From the NCBI GenBank assembly GCA_023437225.1, contig JAEZGS010000016.1, forward strand, positions 62,001 to 126,000: 64,000 nucleotides of DNA. Direction: 5' to 3'. Position numbers and translations under genes: made by a program. The DNA comes from Bacteroidota bacterium (GTDB lineage: Bacteria > Bacteroidota > Bacteroidia > Chitinophagales > Chitinophagaceae). Below the pieces are notes generated by a model. It worked only from the letters and a program-made list of their open reading frames with translations. It did no database searches and had not been told where the DNA came from. Positions 53,569 through 60,410 of this stretch are shown here, in pieces. Position 1 is the first letter of the stretch; each line of letters starts with the position of its first letter.

Positions 53569-54795
53569 ATGAAATCCATAATTTTACTTGCTTCCTGCCT
53601 GGTTGCAGGAATATGCCTGCATGCACAACGATCCACAACAGCTTATGCAGTCACGAGTAACAGTATTGGTACTTTTAACTGGACAGAACTCCGGCAAATA
53701 GATCTTGTGTCAGGAAAAGTCATCAGGAATGTTTTTGAATCATCCACGAATGACTTCAAGATCTTCAATGCAAGATCAAAAGCTCCAATCAACGTGCGGG
53801 ATGATGGGGGTGATGTGATTGATCATATGCAATTGCCGCTTGGCGGACTTAGTGCGGCATGTGCATACGATCCAAAAAACCAGCGGTTATATTTTGCTCC
53901 GATATTCAGAAATGAATTACGCTATATCGATCTCAAAGAAAAGACATCAAAGTTTTATTATTATAGCAACGAGCCGATGATGGATGTAGAAGAACCATCT
54001 GCAGAGCAAAACCATATTACCCGAATGGTGATAACTGGCCATGGAAAAGGTTATGCTCTTTCCAACGATGCAAAACACCTGGTAGAATTCAGTACAGGCA
54101 AGCAACAAGCGATGCGCGACCTTGGAGCACTGATCGATGCTGAAACAAATAAAGGTGTTTCGATCTTTGAAAAAAATTCCAGTTGGGGTGGGGACCTGGT
54201 GGCTGATGTTGCGGGTAACCTTTATTTATTTTCTGCAAACAAACATGTGTTCCGAATTGATCCTTCAAGCAGGATTGCCACGTTTATGGGCAAGGTTTCG
54301 GGTATTCCCCGCGAAGAAACCACTAACGGTGCTGCGGTAGATGAGTCAGGAGGAGTGATATTGAGCAGTGCGAATGGAATGCAAACATATTACCGCGTTA
54401 ATATGAATGATCTCCAGGCCGAGCCTGTAAAACAGGGCGGTTCGGTGTATAATTGCTCGGATCTTGCAAACGGAAATCTTTTGCCAGCTCCACCAACTTC
54501 TGCCGTCATTTCACGAGAAGACTCCAAGACTGACGCGATAAAGATATTTCCCAACCCGGTTACTGGTCCGGTGATCCAGGTACACTTCAGCGACAAAATG
54601 CAGGGACGATATGAGTTGCAATTACTTGATGAAAAAGGTAAGCAGGTGACACAACAATCCATTCTGGTTGACAAAAACAGCCGTTTGTACCGGCTCGTTG
54701 TTCCCCGTGTTGTTCCCGGCGCTTATGTACTCAATGTAGTTGGAAAAAATGGCAAAGTTGCAACGGAGGTGGTGATCAAAAAAGCAGCTTTCTGA
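53569..54795 (+). CDS. T9SS type A sorting domain protein
   Basis: A 408-residue secreted protein. Signal peptide at ~1-20 (ending GICLHAQ). Residues ~25-300 look like a beta-propeller or repeated beta-sheet domain (DLVSGKVIRNVFES, NQRLYFAPIFRNELRYIDL, GDLVADVAGNLYLFSANKHVFRI). The last ~85 residues form a T9SS type A C-terminal signal (IKIFPNPVTGPVIQVHFSD, LQLLDEKGKQVTQQSI, VVPGAYVLNVVGKNGKV), so it is exported across the outer membrane and probably anchored on the surface. Function unknown. The ATG at 53569 is chosen for the signal peptide. Confidence 0.85.
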   Translation: MKSIILLASCLVAGICLHAQRSTTAYAVTSNSIGTFNWTELRQIDLVSGKVIRNVFESSTNDFKIFNARSKAPINVRDDGGDVIDHMQLPLGGLSAACAYDPKNQRLYFAPIFRNELRYIDLKEKTSKFYYYSNEPMMDVEEPSAEQNHITRMVITGHGKGYALSNDAKHLVEFSTGKQQAMRDLGALIDAETNKGVSIFEKNSSWGGDLVADVAGNLYLFSANKHVFRIDPSSRIATFMGKVSGIPREETTNGAAVDESGGVILSSANGMQTYYRVNMNDLQAEPVKQGGSVYNCSDLANGNLLPAPPTSAVISREDSKTDAIKIFPNPVTGPVIQVHFSDKMQGRYELQLLDEKGKQVTQQSILVDKNSRLYRLVVPRVVPGAYVLNVVGKNGKVATEVVIKKAAF

Positions 54796-54807
54796 TTAAA
54801 TTGCTGC

Positions 54808-55371
54808 ATGCATGAGATAGAGCCATTTTATAATTGGAGGCATATTTATATTAGTGAGGAGGATGAACGCTCACCATTTTTCGGAAGACAATATTCGGAG
54901 TTCGAGTTTTCCCAGACGATCTACAACTATTACATACATCCGCAGTGGGACGACTTCGATTCACGTACACTATATCTGAAAGTTCTGCAGGCAGATTATG
55001 AAGAGCACTACATGGTTATAGAATTAATTGGAGAGTGGAATGATGCAATAGAGAATGACATTATGAATTTAAAACGCGAAGTGATCGACAAATTCTTTGC
55101 TGAGGGTATTACCAAATTCATACTTATTGCCGAGAACGTTTTGAACTTTCATAGTGGGGACAGGGACTATTATACAGAGTGGTTCGAAGAGGTCACAGAT
55201 GAGGGAGGATGGATCGTCTGTCTCAACATGCCGGGCCAAACTCAGCATGATTTCACGCGGGCCAAATTGAATCGCTACATCGAACTAAAAGAACTGACGA
55301 ATTGGAGGATTTTCCGCCCAATACACTTGTTCCGAAAACTTGACGAAGAGATTTTAAAACGGCTGGAATAG
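54808..55371 (+). CDS. protein of unknown function
   Basis: A 187-residue soluble acidic protein, no signal peptide or membrane segment. Alternating strands and helices are suggested (YLKVLQADYEEHYMVIELIG, then DIMNLKREVIDKFFAEGITKFILIAENVLNF). Trp, Tyr and Phe are frequent. I do not recognise a family. It starts 12 bp after the T9SS gene on the same strand, yet has no export signal. Confidence 0.75.
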   Translation: MHEIEPFYNWRHIYISEEDERSPFFGRQYSEFEFSQTIYNYYIHPQWDDFDSRTLYLKVLQADYEEHYMVIELIGEWNDAIENDIMNLKREVIDKFFAEGITKFILIAENVLNFHSGDRDYYTEWFEEVTDEGGWIVCLNMPGQTQHDFTRAKLNRYIELKELTNWRIFRPIHLFRKLDEEILKRLE

Positions 55372-55394
55372 GCGTTGCTGTTGATTTCCTGCAG

Positions 55395-55441
55395 GCCAAA
55401 ATAATGTTGGACATCGTAAAGCGCCTCAACTTTTTTTTGGC
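55395..55441. repeat. imperfect inverted repeat over the -33 region of the pheA leader promoter
   Basis: GCCAAAATAATGTTG (55395-55409) and CAACTTTTTTTTGGC (55427-55441) pair at 13 of 15 positions around a 17-nt loop. The right arm contains the -33 TTTG. It may be an operator, or a terminator for the upstream gene; the T-run inside the arm argues against a simple terminator. Confidence 0.4.
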
Positions 55442-55466
55442 TGGCGAATTATAGTAATTATTTTTG
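55436..55466 (+). promoter_or_regulatory. promoter of the Phe/Tyr leader and aromatic operon
   Basis: TTTG (55436-55439), 19 bp, then TATTTTTG (55459-55466): a full match to the Bacteroidetes -33/-7 consensus. The predicted start site falls at the ATG at 55472, 5 nt after the box. Confidence 0.75.
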
Positions 55467-55471
55467 AAACG

Positions 55472-55567
55472 ATGATACAGACAAGAGCATACGGCTTCTT
55501 TTACTTTTATTTTTATTTCTACTTTAGAATTAAGCCGGGAATGCTTTTGTTATACACTAATAAATAA
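55472..55567 (+). CDS. Phe/Tyr-rich attenuator leader peptide
   Basis: A 31-codon ORF. Residues 9-18 are FFYFYFYFYF: ten consecutive aromatic codons, and 12 of 31 residues are Phe or Tyr. It lies 61 bp before pheA and starts at the predicted transcription start. The peptide itself should have no function; ribosome stalling at its Phe and Tyr codons would report low charging of either tRNA. It is analogous to E. coli pheL but unrelated in sequence, and senses both amino acids, which suits an operon holding pheA and tyrA. Confidence 0.82.
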   Translation: MIQTRAYGFFYFYFYFYFRIKPGMLLLYTNK

Positions 55568-55613
55568 GAGATTAACATAAAGAGTCCCGGCCGAGTGCCG
55601 GGATTCTTGTTTT
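55484..55613 (+). promoter_or_regulatory. transcription attenuator before pheA (protector, antiterminator, terminator)
   Basis: Segment 1 (55484-55497) pairs with segment 2 (55532-55547) over CGGCTT/AAGCCG and AGAGCAT/ATGCTTT with a small internal loop. Segment 2, GCCGGGA (55534-55540), also pairs perfectly with segment 3, TCCCGGC (55585-55591). Segment 3 is the left arm of an 11-bp terminator stem (55581-55591 with 55597-55607, one G-U) followed by TTGTTTT. A ribosome stalled on the aromatic codons (55496-55525) covers segment 1, frees segment 2 and blocks the terminator. Fast translation lets the terminator form. Confidence 0.8.
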
Positions 55614-55628
55614 CATAGCACACAAAGA

Positions 55629-56513
55629 ATGGATAACAGGAAACCAGATAGTCTGAAGATCAAACCCGGCATTATACCGGTGCCTCCCCGGCGGATTTCA
55701 ATCCAGGGGTATGAAGGAAGCTTTCACCAGGTGGCAGCCCAGCAGTTTTTTGGGAAGGATGTACAGGTGTTGCCCTGCCCAACTTTCCGCGAGGTGGTAC
55801 GTATCGCTTCTAATAAGAAAGAGAGTGATGGTGGGATCATGGCCATTGAGAATTCAATAGCCGGCAGCATTTTACCCAACTACACACTTCTCCAAAAAAG
55901 TAATTTGCGGATAAGTGGAGAGATCTACCTTCAGATTCGTCAGAATCTCCTTGTTAATCCAGGTGTGCAATTGGAAGACATTCGGGAAATTCATTCCCAT
56001 CCAATGGCCATTCAGCAATGTTTGGATTTTCTAGATAAGTACAACTGGAAACTGATCGAAACAGAGGATACTGCATTAAGTGCCAAACACATTCAACAGC
56101 ATCGTAGTAAACATGTTGCCGCAATAGCGAGTAAGCTTGCTGCAGATCTGTTCAGCCTGAACGTACTTGTTCCCAACATTCATACAATGAAGAAAAATTA
56201 CACGAGGTTCCTGGTTGTTCAGCGTGAAGATGTATGGCAACAGGATGAAGAAGCAAATAAAGCATCGGTTAATTTTCATACTGATCATTCGCGGGGAAGT
56301 CTTGCACGTGTTTTGTCAACCATCGCTGATGGTGGAATTAACCTGAGCAAGTTGCAAAGTTTTCCCATCCCCGGTACTGAATGGAAGTATTCGTTTCATG
56401 CCGACATGGAATTTGATTCGATAGGGCAATTTGAAAAAGTAGCGGAAGGTGTTAGAAAGGTTACCGAAGAATTCAGGGTGTATGGAATTTATAAGAAAGG
56501 GAAAACCTATTAA
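55629..56513 (+). CDS. pheA: prephenate dehydratase with ACT domain
   Basis: Converts prephenate to phenylpyruvate. The 294-residue protein has an N-terminal extension of about 20 residues, then the PDT domain (~24-200: IQGYEGSFHQVAAQQFFG, GIMAIENSIAGSI, the catalytic TRF in KKNYTRFLVV). A C-terminal ACT domain (~210-290: SRGSLARVLSTIADGGINLSKLQSFP) gives Phe feedback control. No chorismate mutase domain is fused here; that activity is on the DAHP synthase at 60411. It is preceded by the attenuator and followed 1 nt after the stop by a heptad array. Confidence 0.95.
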   Translation: MDNRKPDSLKIKPGIIPVPPRRISIQGYEGSFHQVAAQQFFGKDVQVLPCPTFREVVRIASNKKESDGGIMAIENSIAGSILPNYTLLQKSNLRISGEIYLQIRQNLLVNPGVQLEDIREIHSHPMAIQQCLDFLDKYNWKLIETEDTALSAKHIQQHRSKHVAAIASKLAADLFSLNVLVPNIHTMKKNYTRFLVVQREDVWQQDEEANKASVNFHTDHSRGSLARVLSTIADGGINLSKLQSFPIPGTEWKYSFHADMEFDSIGQFEKVAEGVRKVTEEFRVYGIYKKGKTY

Positions 56514-56514
56514 C

Positions 56515-56591
56515 GGAAAGCGGAAAGCGGAAAGCGGAAAGCGGAAAGCGGAAAGCGGAAAGCGGAATGCGGAAAGCGGAAAGCGGAAAGC
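56515..56591. repeat. heptanucleotide array (GGAAAGC) after pheA
   Basis: Eleven units of 7 bp, ten identical GGAAAGC and one GGAATGC, beginning 1 nt after the pheA stop codon. Confidence 0.95.
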
Positions 56592-56599
56592 AGAGTTTT

Positions 56600-56627
56600 G
56601 AATTACGAATTATGAATTACGAATTAT
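56600..56627. repeat. AT-rich heptad array containing the aminotransferase start codon
   Basis: Four units alternating GAATTAC and GAATTAT. The aminotransferase ATG (56626-56628) straddles the end of the last unit, and an identical out-of-frame ATG sits two units upstream. Confidence 0.88.
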
Positions 56628-57801
56628 GAATATCACCCTCTCGTCAAGATTAAATGGAATCGGTGAATACTATTTTTCACAAAAACTTCGTGAGATTGAA
56701 GAATTGAGAAAACAGGGAAAAAGTATCATCAATCTTGGTATTGGAAGCCCGGATCTTGCACCGCATCCGTCTGTCACGAAGGTGCTTGCCGAGGAATCCG
56801 CCAAACCCAATGTCCATGCGTATCAGAGTTATAAGGGCTCACCCGTATTGCGGGAAGCCATTGCCTCATGGTATAAACGCTGGTATGAGGTTGAACTAAA
56901 ACCAGATGGTGAGATTCTTCCGTTAATAGGATCGAAGGAAGGCATCATGCATATCTGTATGACATACCTGAACGCAGGCGATCATGTTCTCGTTCCCAAT
57001 CCCGGTTACCCAACATATCGAAGTGCTGTACAACTTTCAGGCGGTGTCTGTGTTGATTACGAACTCAAAGAAGTGAACGACTGGCTTCCGGATATGCTGT
57101 CACTTGAAGCAGTGGCAAATGAAGGCAATGTGAAGCTCATGTTTGTCAACTATCCGCAAATGCCTACAGGCAAGCTGCCCACTAAAGACCTGTTTGAAAC
57201 ACTTACAGCATTTGCGCGCCGGCATGATATACTTATCGTTCATGATAATCCATACAGTTTTATATTAAACGATTCGCCATTAAGTATTCTGTCAGTTGAG
57301 GGAGCAAAGGAAGTAGCAATAGAATTGAATTCTCTGAGTAAGTCGCAAAACATGGCCGGTTGGCGCATTGGTATGCTCGTTGGTGCGAAGGAACGCATCG
57401 ATGAAGTGATGCGCTTCAAAAGTAACATGGACAGTGGCATGTTCCTTCCTTTACAACTCGCTGCTGCCGAAGCGTTGAAGCTGGGAAAAGAATGGCACGA
57501 CTCATTGAACGAGATCTACCGAACACGCAGATCAAGAGTTTTTCAATTGCTGGATGAGCTTGAATGTATTTACTCGACAAGCCAGGCCGGAATGTTCGTA
57601 TGGGCACGGATTCCTGATACCTACAAAGAATGTTATGCCCTGAGTGACGATGTGTTGTACAATTCAGGGGTCTTCATAACTCCGGGTGGAATATTCGGAT
57701 CCGCAGGAGAACAATATATAAGGATCAGTTTATGCAGCGATATCGTGCAATTTGATGAAGCAATAGCCCGTGTATCCAGGATGAAAGAGATAGCAATATG
57801 A
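56626..57801 (+). CDS. class I/II aminotransferase of the aromatic operon
   Basis: A 391-residue fold-type I PLP aminotransferase. Features: INLGIGSPDLAPHPSV, YQSYKGSPVLREAIASWY, VPNPGYPTYRSAVQLSGG, IVHDNPYSFI and the PLP-Lys motif SLSKSQNMAGWRIG. It resembles LL-diaminopimelate/aspartate-type enzymes. Set between pheA and tyrA, it probably transaminates phenylpyruvate and 4-hydroxyphenylpyruvate to Phe and Tyr; this is inferred from context. Its stop overlaps the tyrA start (ATGA). Confidence 0.9.
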   Translation: MNITLSSRLNGIGEYYFSQKLREIEELRKQGKSIINLGIGSPDLAPHPSVTKVLAEESAKPNVHAYQSYKGSPVLREAIASWYKRWYEVELKPDGEILPLIGSKEGIMHICMTYLNAGDHVLVPNPGYPTYRSAVQLSGGVCVDYELKEVNDWLPDMLSLEAVANEGNVKLMFVNYPQMPTGKLPTKDLFETLTAFARRHDILIVHDNPYSFILNDSPLSILSVEGAKEVAIELNSLSKSQNMAGWRIGMLVGAKERIDEVMRFKSNMDSGMFLPLQLAAAEALKLGKEWHDSLNEIYRTRRSRVFQLLDELECIYSTSQAGMFVWARIPDTYKECYALSDDVLYNSGVFITPGGIFGSAGEQYIRISLCSDIVQFDEAIARVSRMKEIAI

Positions 57802-58640
57802 TAATTACTGTAATTGGAATAGGACTTATTGGAGGCTCGATGACCTTGTCGTTGAGAGAGAAAGGCTTTGTACGTCATGTGATAGGAATTGATTCGAATG
57901 GAGAGCATGCCAGGCGTGCACTTGAATTGAAACTTGTTGACGAGATCAGCAACGATCTGGCGGATGCTGTGGGACGTTCACAACTGGTGATCATAGCAGT
58001 GCCCGTAAACGCGGCCGAAACAATGTTGCCGCAGCTACTCGATCACGTCACCAATCAGGTTGTTATTGATGTAGGCTCTACAAAAGAAGGTATCGTAAAT
58101 TCGGTAAAAGGCCATTCTAAAAGAAAGCGTTTTGTAGCCACACATCCCATGTGGGGTACCGAATACAGCGGGCCTGAAGCTGCTGTGAGCAATGCATTTG
58201 CAAATAAGGCAGCAGTCATCAGCAATCGGCATGAAAGCGATGAAGATGCGGTGAAACTTGTAGAAGATGTTTATCGTTCACTTGGCATGCACCTTTTGTT
58301 TATGGATGCTGCGGCGCATGATCTTCATGCTGCATATGTAAGTCACATCTCTCATATCACTTCATTCGCGCTGGCTAATACAGTGCTTGAAAAAGAACGT
58401 GAAGAGGACACAATTTTTGAACTTGCAAGTGGTGGTTTTGAAAGCACTGTCAGACTCGCGAAGAGTAATCCATCGATGTGGGTGCCTATATTCATGCAAA
58501 ACAGGGACAACGTACTGGATGTATTAAACGAGCACATAACGCAATTGAGGAAATTTAAAAGTTGTCTCGAAAGAGAGAACTATGAGTATCTGCATGAGCT
58601 TATCGCAAATGCAAATAAGATACGCCGCATCCTGAAATGA
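57798..58640 (+). CDS. tyrA: prephenate dehydrogenase
   Basis: Oxidatively decarboxylates prephenate to 4-hydroxyphenylpyruvate. The 280-residue protein opens with the NAD motif VIGIGLIGGSMTLSLREKG and has DVGSTKEGIVNSV, the catalytic His in HPMWGTEYSGPEAA, and a helical dimerisation domain (HAAYVSHISHITSFALANTV). No ACT or chorismate mutase domain is fused. It is translationally coupled to the aminotransferase (4-bp overlap). Confidence 0.94.
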   Translation: MIITVIGIGLIGGSMTLSLREKGFVRHVIGIDSNGEHARRALELKLVDEISNDLADAVGRSQLVIIAVPVNAAETMLPQLLDHVTNQVVIDVGSTKEGIVNSVKGHSKRKRFVATHPMWGTEYSGPEAAVSNAFANKAAVISNRHESDEDAVKLVEDVYRSLGMHLLFMDAAAHDLHAAYVSHISHITSFALANTVLEKEREEDTIFELASGGFESTVRLAKSNPSMWVPIFMQNRDNVLDVLNEHITQLRKFKSCLERENYEYLHELIANANKIRRILK

Positions 58641-58688
58641 GGGCGGTAACGGTCACAAACAAAATCCGGCAGAGGGCCTCAATAGTAG

Positions 58689-58696
58689 TACCTTTG
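58689..58696 (+). promoter_or_regulatory. predicted -7 box for the DEAD-box helicase gene
   Basis: TACCTTTG, exact match, 17 nt before the ATG at 58714. It indicates an internal promoter in the aromatic locus. Confidence 0.55.
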
Positions 58697-58713
58697 CGCA
58701 AATTTTTAAGTAT

Positions 58714-60378
58714 ATGATGACATTCGAAGGGTTAGGATTGAATTCGAGGCTGGTTCAGGCAACCGATGCACTCGGATACTCCAACCCCACACCGATACAG
58801 GAGCAGGCGATTCCTGTATTATTAAGCGGAACAAAAGACCTGGTTGGATTGGCTCAAACCGGGACAGGTAAAACTGCTGCTTTTAGTTTGCCTCTATTGC
58901 AATTGATAGACGAAGCCAAACGTCACCCACAGGCATTAATAGTATGCCCGACAAGGGAACTTTGTCTGCAGATCGAAACCGAAATTGAACGCTTTAAAAA
59001 ATATATGACTTCGGTGCATGCCATTGCTGTATATGGCGGTACACCAATCGGAGCTCAGATCCGCGATCTAAAACGGGGAGTTCAGATTGTGGTTGCTACA
59101 CCCGGTCGGTTAATAGATCTTATTGAAAGGAAAGCAGTGAATCTTGAACAGATCCATTATGTAGTGTTGGATGAAGCAGATGAAATGTTGAACATGGGAT
59201 TCCAGGATGACATAGAGTTCATATTGCAGAACACTCCGAATCGTGAATCAACCTGGCTATTCAGTGCAACGATGCCGCCGGAAATCCGCCGTGTTAGCAA
59301 GAAGTATATGGACAAACCGGTAGAGATCACAGTTGGTAAGGTAAATACCGGAAACAAAAATATCGACCATCAATATTATGTGACCAATGCACAACATAGA
59401 TATGAAGCATTGAAGCGATTGATTGATTTCAATCCCGGTATCTATGGCATCATTTTCACCCGAACTAAAGTTGATGCGCAGACGATCACAGAAAAGCTGA
59501 CGCGTGAAGGTTATGACATTGATGCACTGCATGGCGATCTTACACAGGGACAGCGCGATAAAGTAATGGGAGATTTTCGAGAACGTTCCATTCAACTTCT
59601 TATAGCAACGGATGTTGCAGCCAGAGGTATCGATGTGAAAGACATTACACACGTGATCAACTATGAGCTACCAGACGATGTTGAAGTGTATACGCACCGT
59701 AGTGGAAGAACAGGTCGGGCAGGTAATACAGGCATTTGTATGTCGATCGTGCACAGTCGCGAGTTGGGCAAGCTTCGCCAGATAGAAAGAATGGTGCAGG
59801 CTCCTTTCCATAAGTTAGAGATTCCTACAGGCAAGGATGTATGCAGAAAGCAGTTCTTTCATTTCATGGACAAATTGTTACAGGCAGACATCAGTCATGG
59901 AGGATACGAAACATACGTGCCGATGCTCGAAGAAAAATTTGCTGATGTAACTAAAGAAGAAGTGTTGAAGCGTGTGGCCGCAATGGAGTTCAACAGGTTC
60001 CTGAAGTACTATGAGAATGCAGAGGATCTGAACATGCGTGAAAGACATCGGGAGCAATTTTCCGATCGTCGTGATAGTTCCCGCACCAGCTCTGATGGAA
60101 GACGGAAAGATACGCGAGGCAGGGAGTTTGGCGGAAATGGTGATTACACAAAGTTGTTTGTGAACCTTGGTACCAAGGATGGATTTTATAAAGCAAGCTT
60201 TCTTCAATTCATACTTGATATGAGCGATCTGAAGAAGGATGTGCTTGGAAGAATAGACATGAAGGAGATGAACAGCTGGATCGAGATTGACCGATCGTTT
60301 GCCACGCAGATGATTCGTTCAATTGATGGGAAGAATTACAAAGGACGGAGGATACGAATGAATGAAGCAAACCGATAA
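58714..60378 (+). CDS. DEAD-box ATP-dependent RNA helicase with DbpA-like RNA-binding domain
   Basis: A 554-residue helicase. Domain 1: NPTPIQEQAIPVLLSG (Q motif), AQTGTGKTAAF (motif I), PTRELCLQ (Ia), DEADEMLNMGF (II), SATMPP (III). Domain 2: GIIFTRTKVDAQ (IV), ATDVAARGIDVKDI (V), HRSGRTGRAG (VI). A charged linker (~435-475) precedes a DbpA-type RNA-binding domain (~478-554: TKLFVNLGTKDGFYKASFLQ). It likely works in ribosome assembly or cold adaptation. It separates tyrA from the DAHP synthase and has its own -7 box. Confidence 0.93.
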   Translation: MMTFEGLGLNSRLVQATDALGYSNPTPIQEQAIPVLLSGTKDLVGLAQTGTGKTAAFSLPLLQLIDEAKRHPQALIVCPTRELCLQIETEIERFKKYMTSVHAIAVYGGTPIGAQIRDLKRGVQIVVATPGRLIDLIERKAVNLEQIHYVVLDEADEMLNMGFQDDIEFILQNTPNRESTWLFSATMPPEIRRVSKKYMDKPVEITVGKVNTGNKNIDHQYYVTNAQHRYEALKRLIDFNPGIYGIIFTRTKVDAQTITEKLTREGYDIDALHGDLTQGQRDKVMGDFRERSIQLLIATDVAARGIDVKDITHVINYELPDDVEVYTHRSGRTGRAGNTGICMSIVHSRELGKLRQIERMVQAPFHKLEIPTGKDVCRKQFFHFMDKLLQADISHGGYETYVPMLEEKFADVTKEEVLKRVAAMEFNRFLKYYENAEDLNMRERHREQFSDRRDSSRTSSDGRRKDTRGREFGGNGDYTKLFVNLGTKDGFYKASFLQFILDMSDLKKDVLGRIDMKEMNSWIEIDRSFATQMIRSIDGKNYKGRRIRMNEANR

Positions 60379-60410
60379 ATAATTAACCTCTCAATACAAT
60401 CCAATCAACA

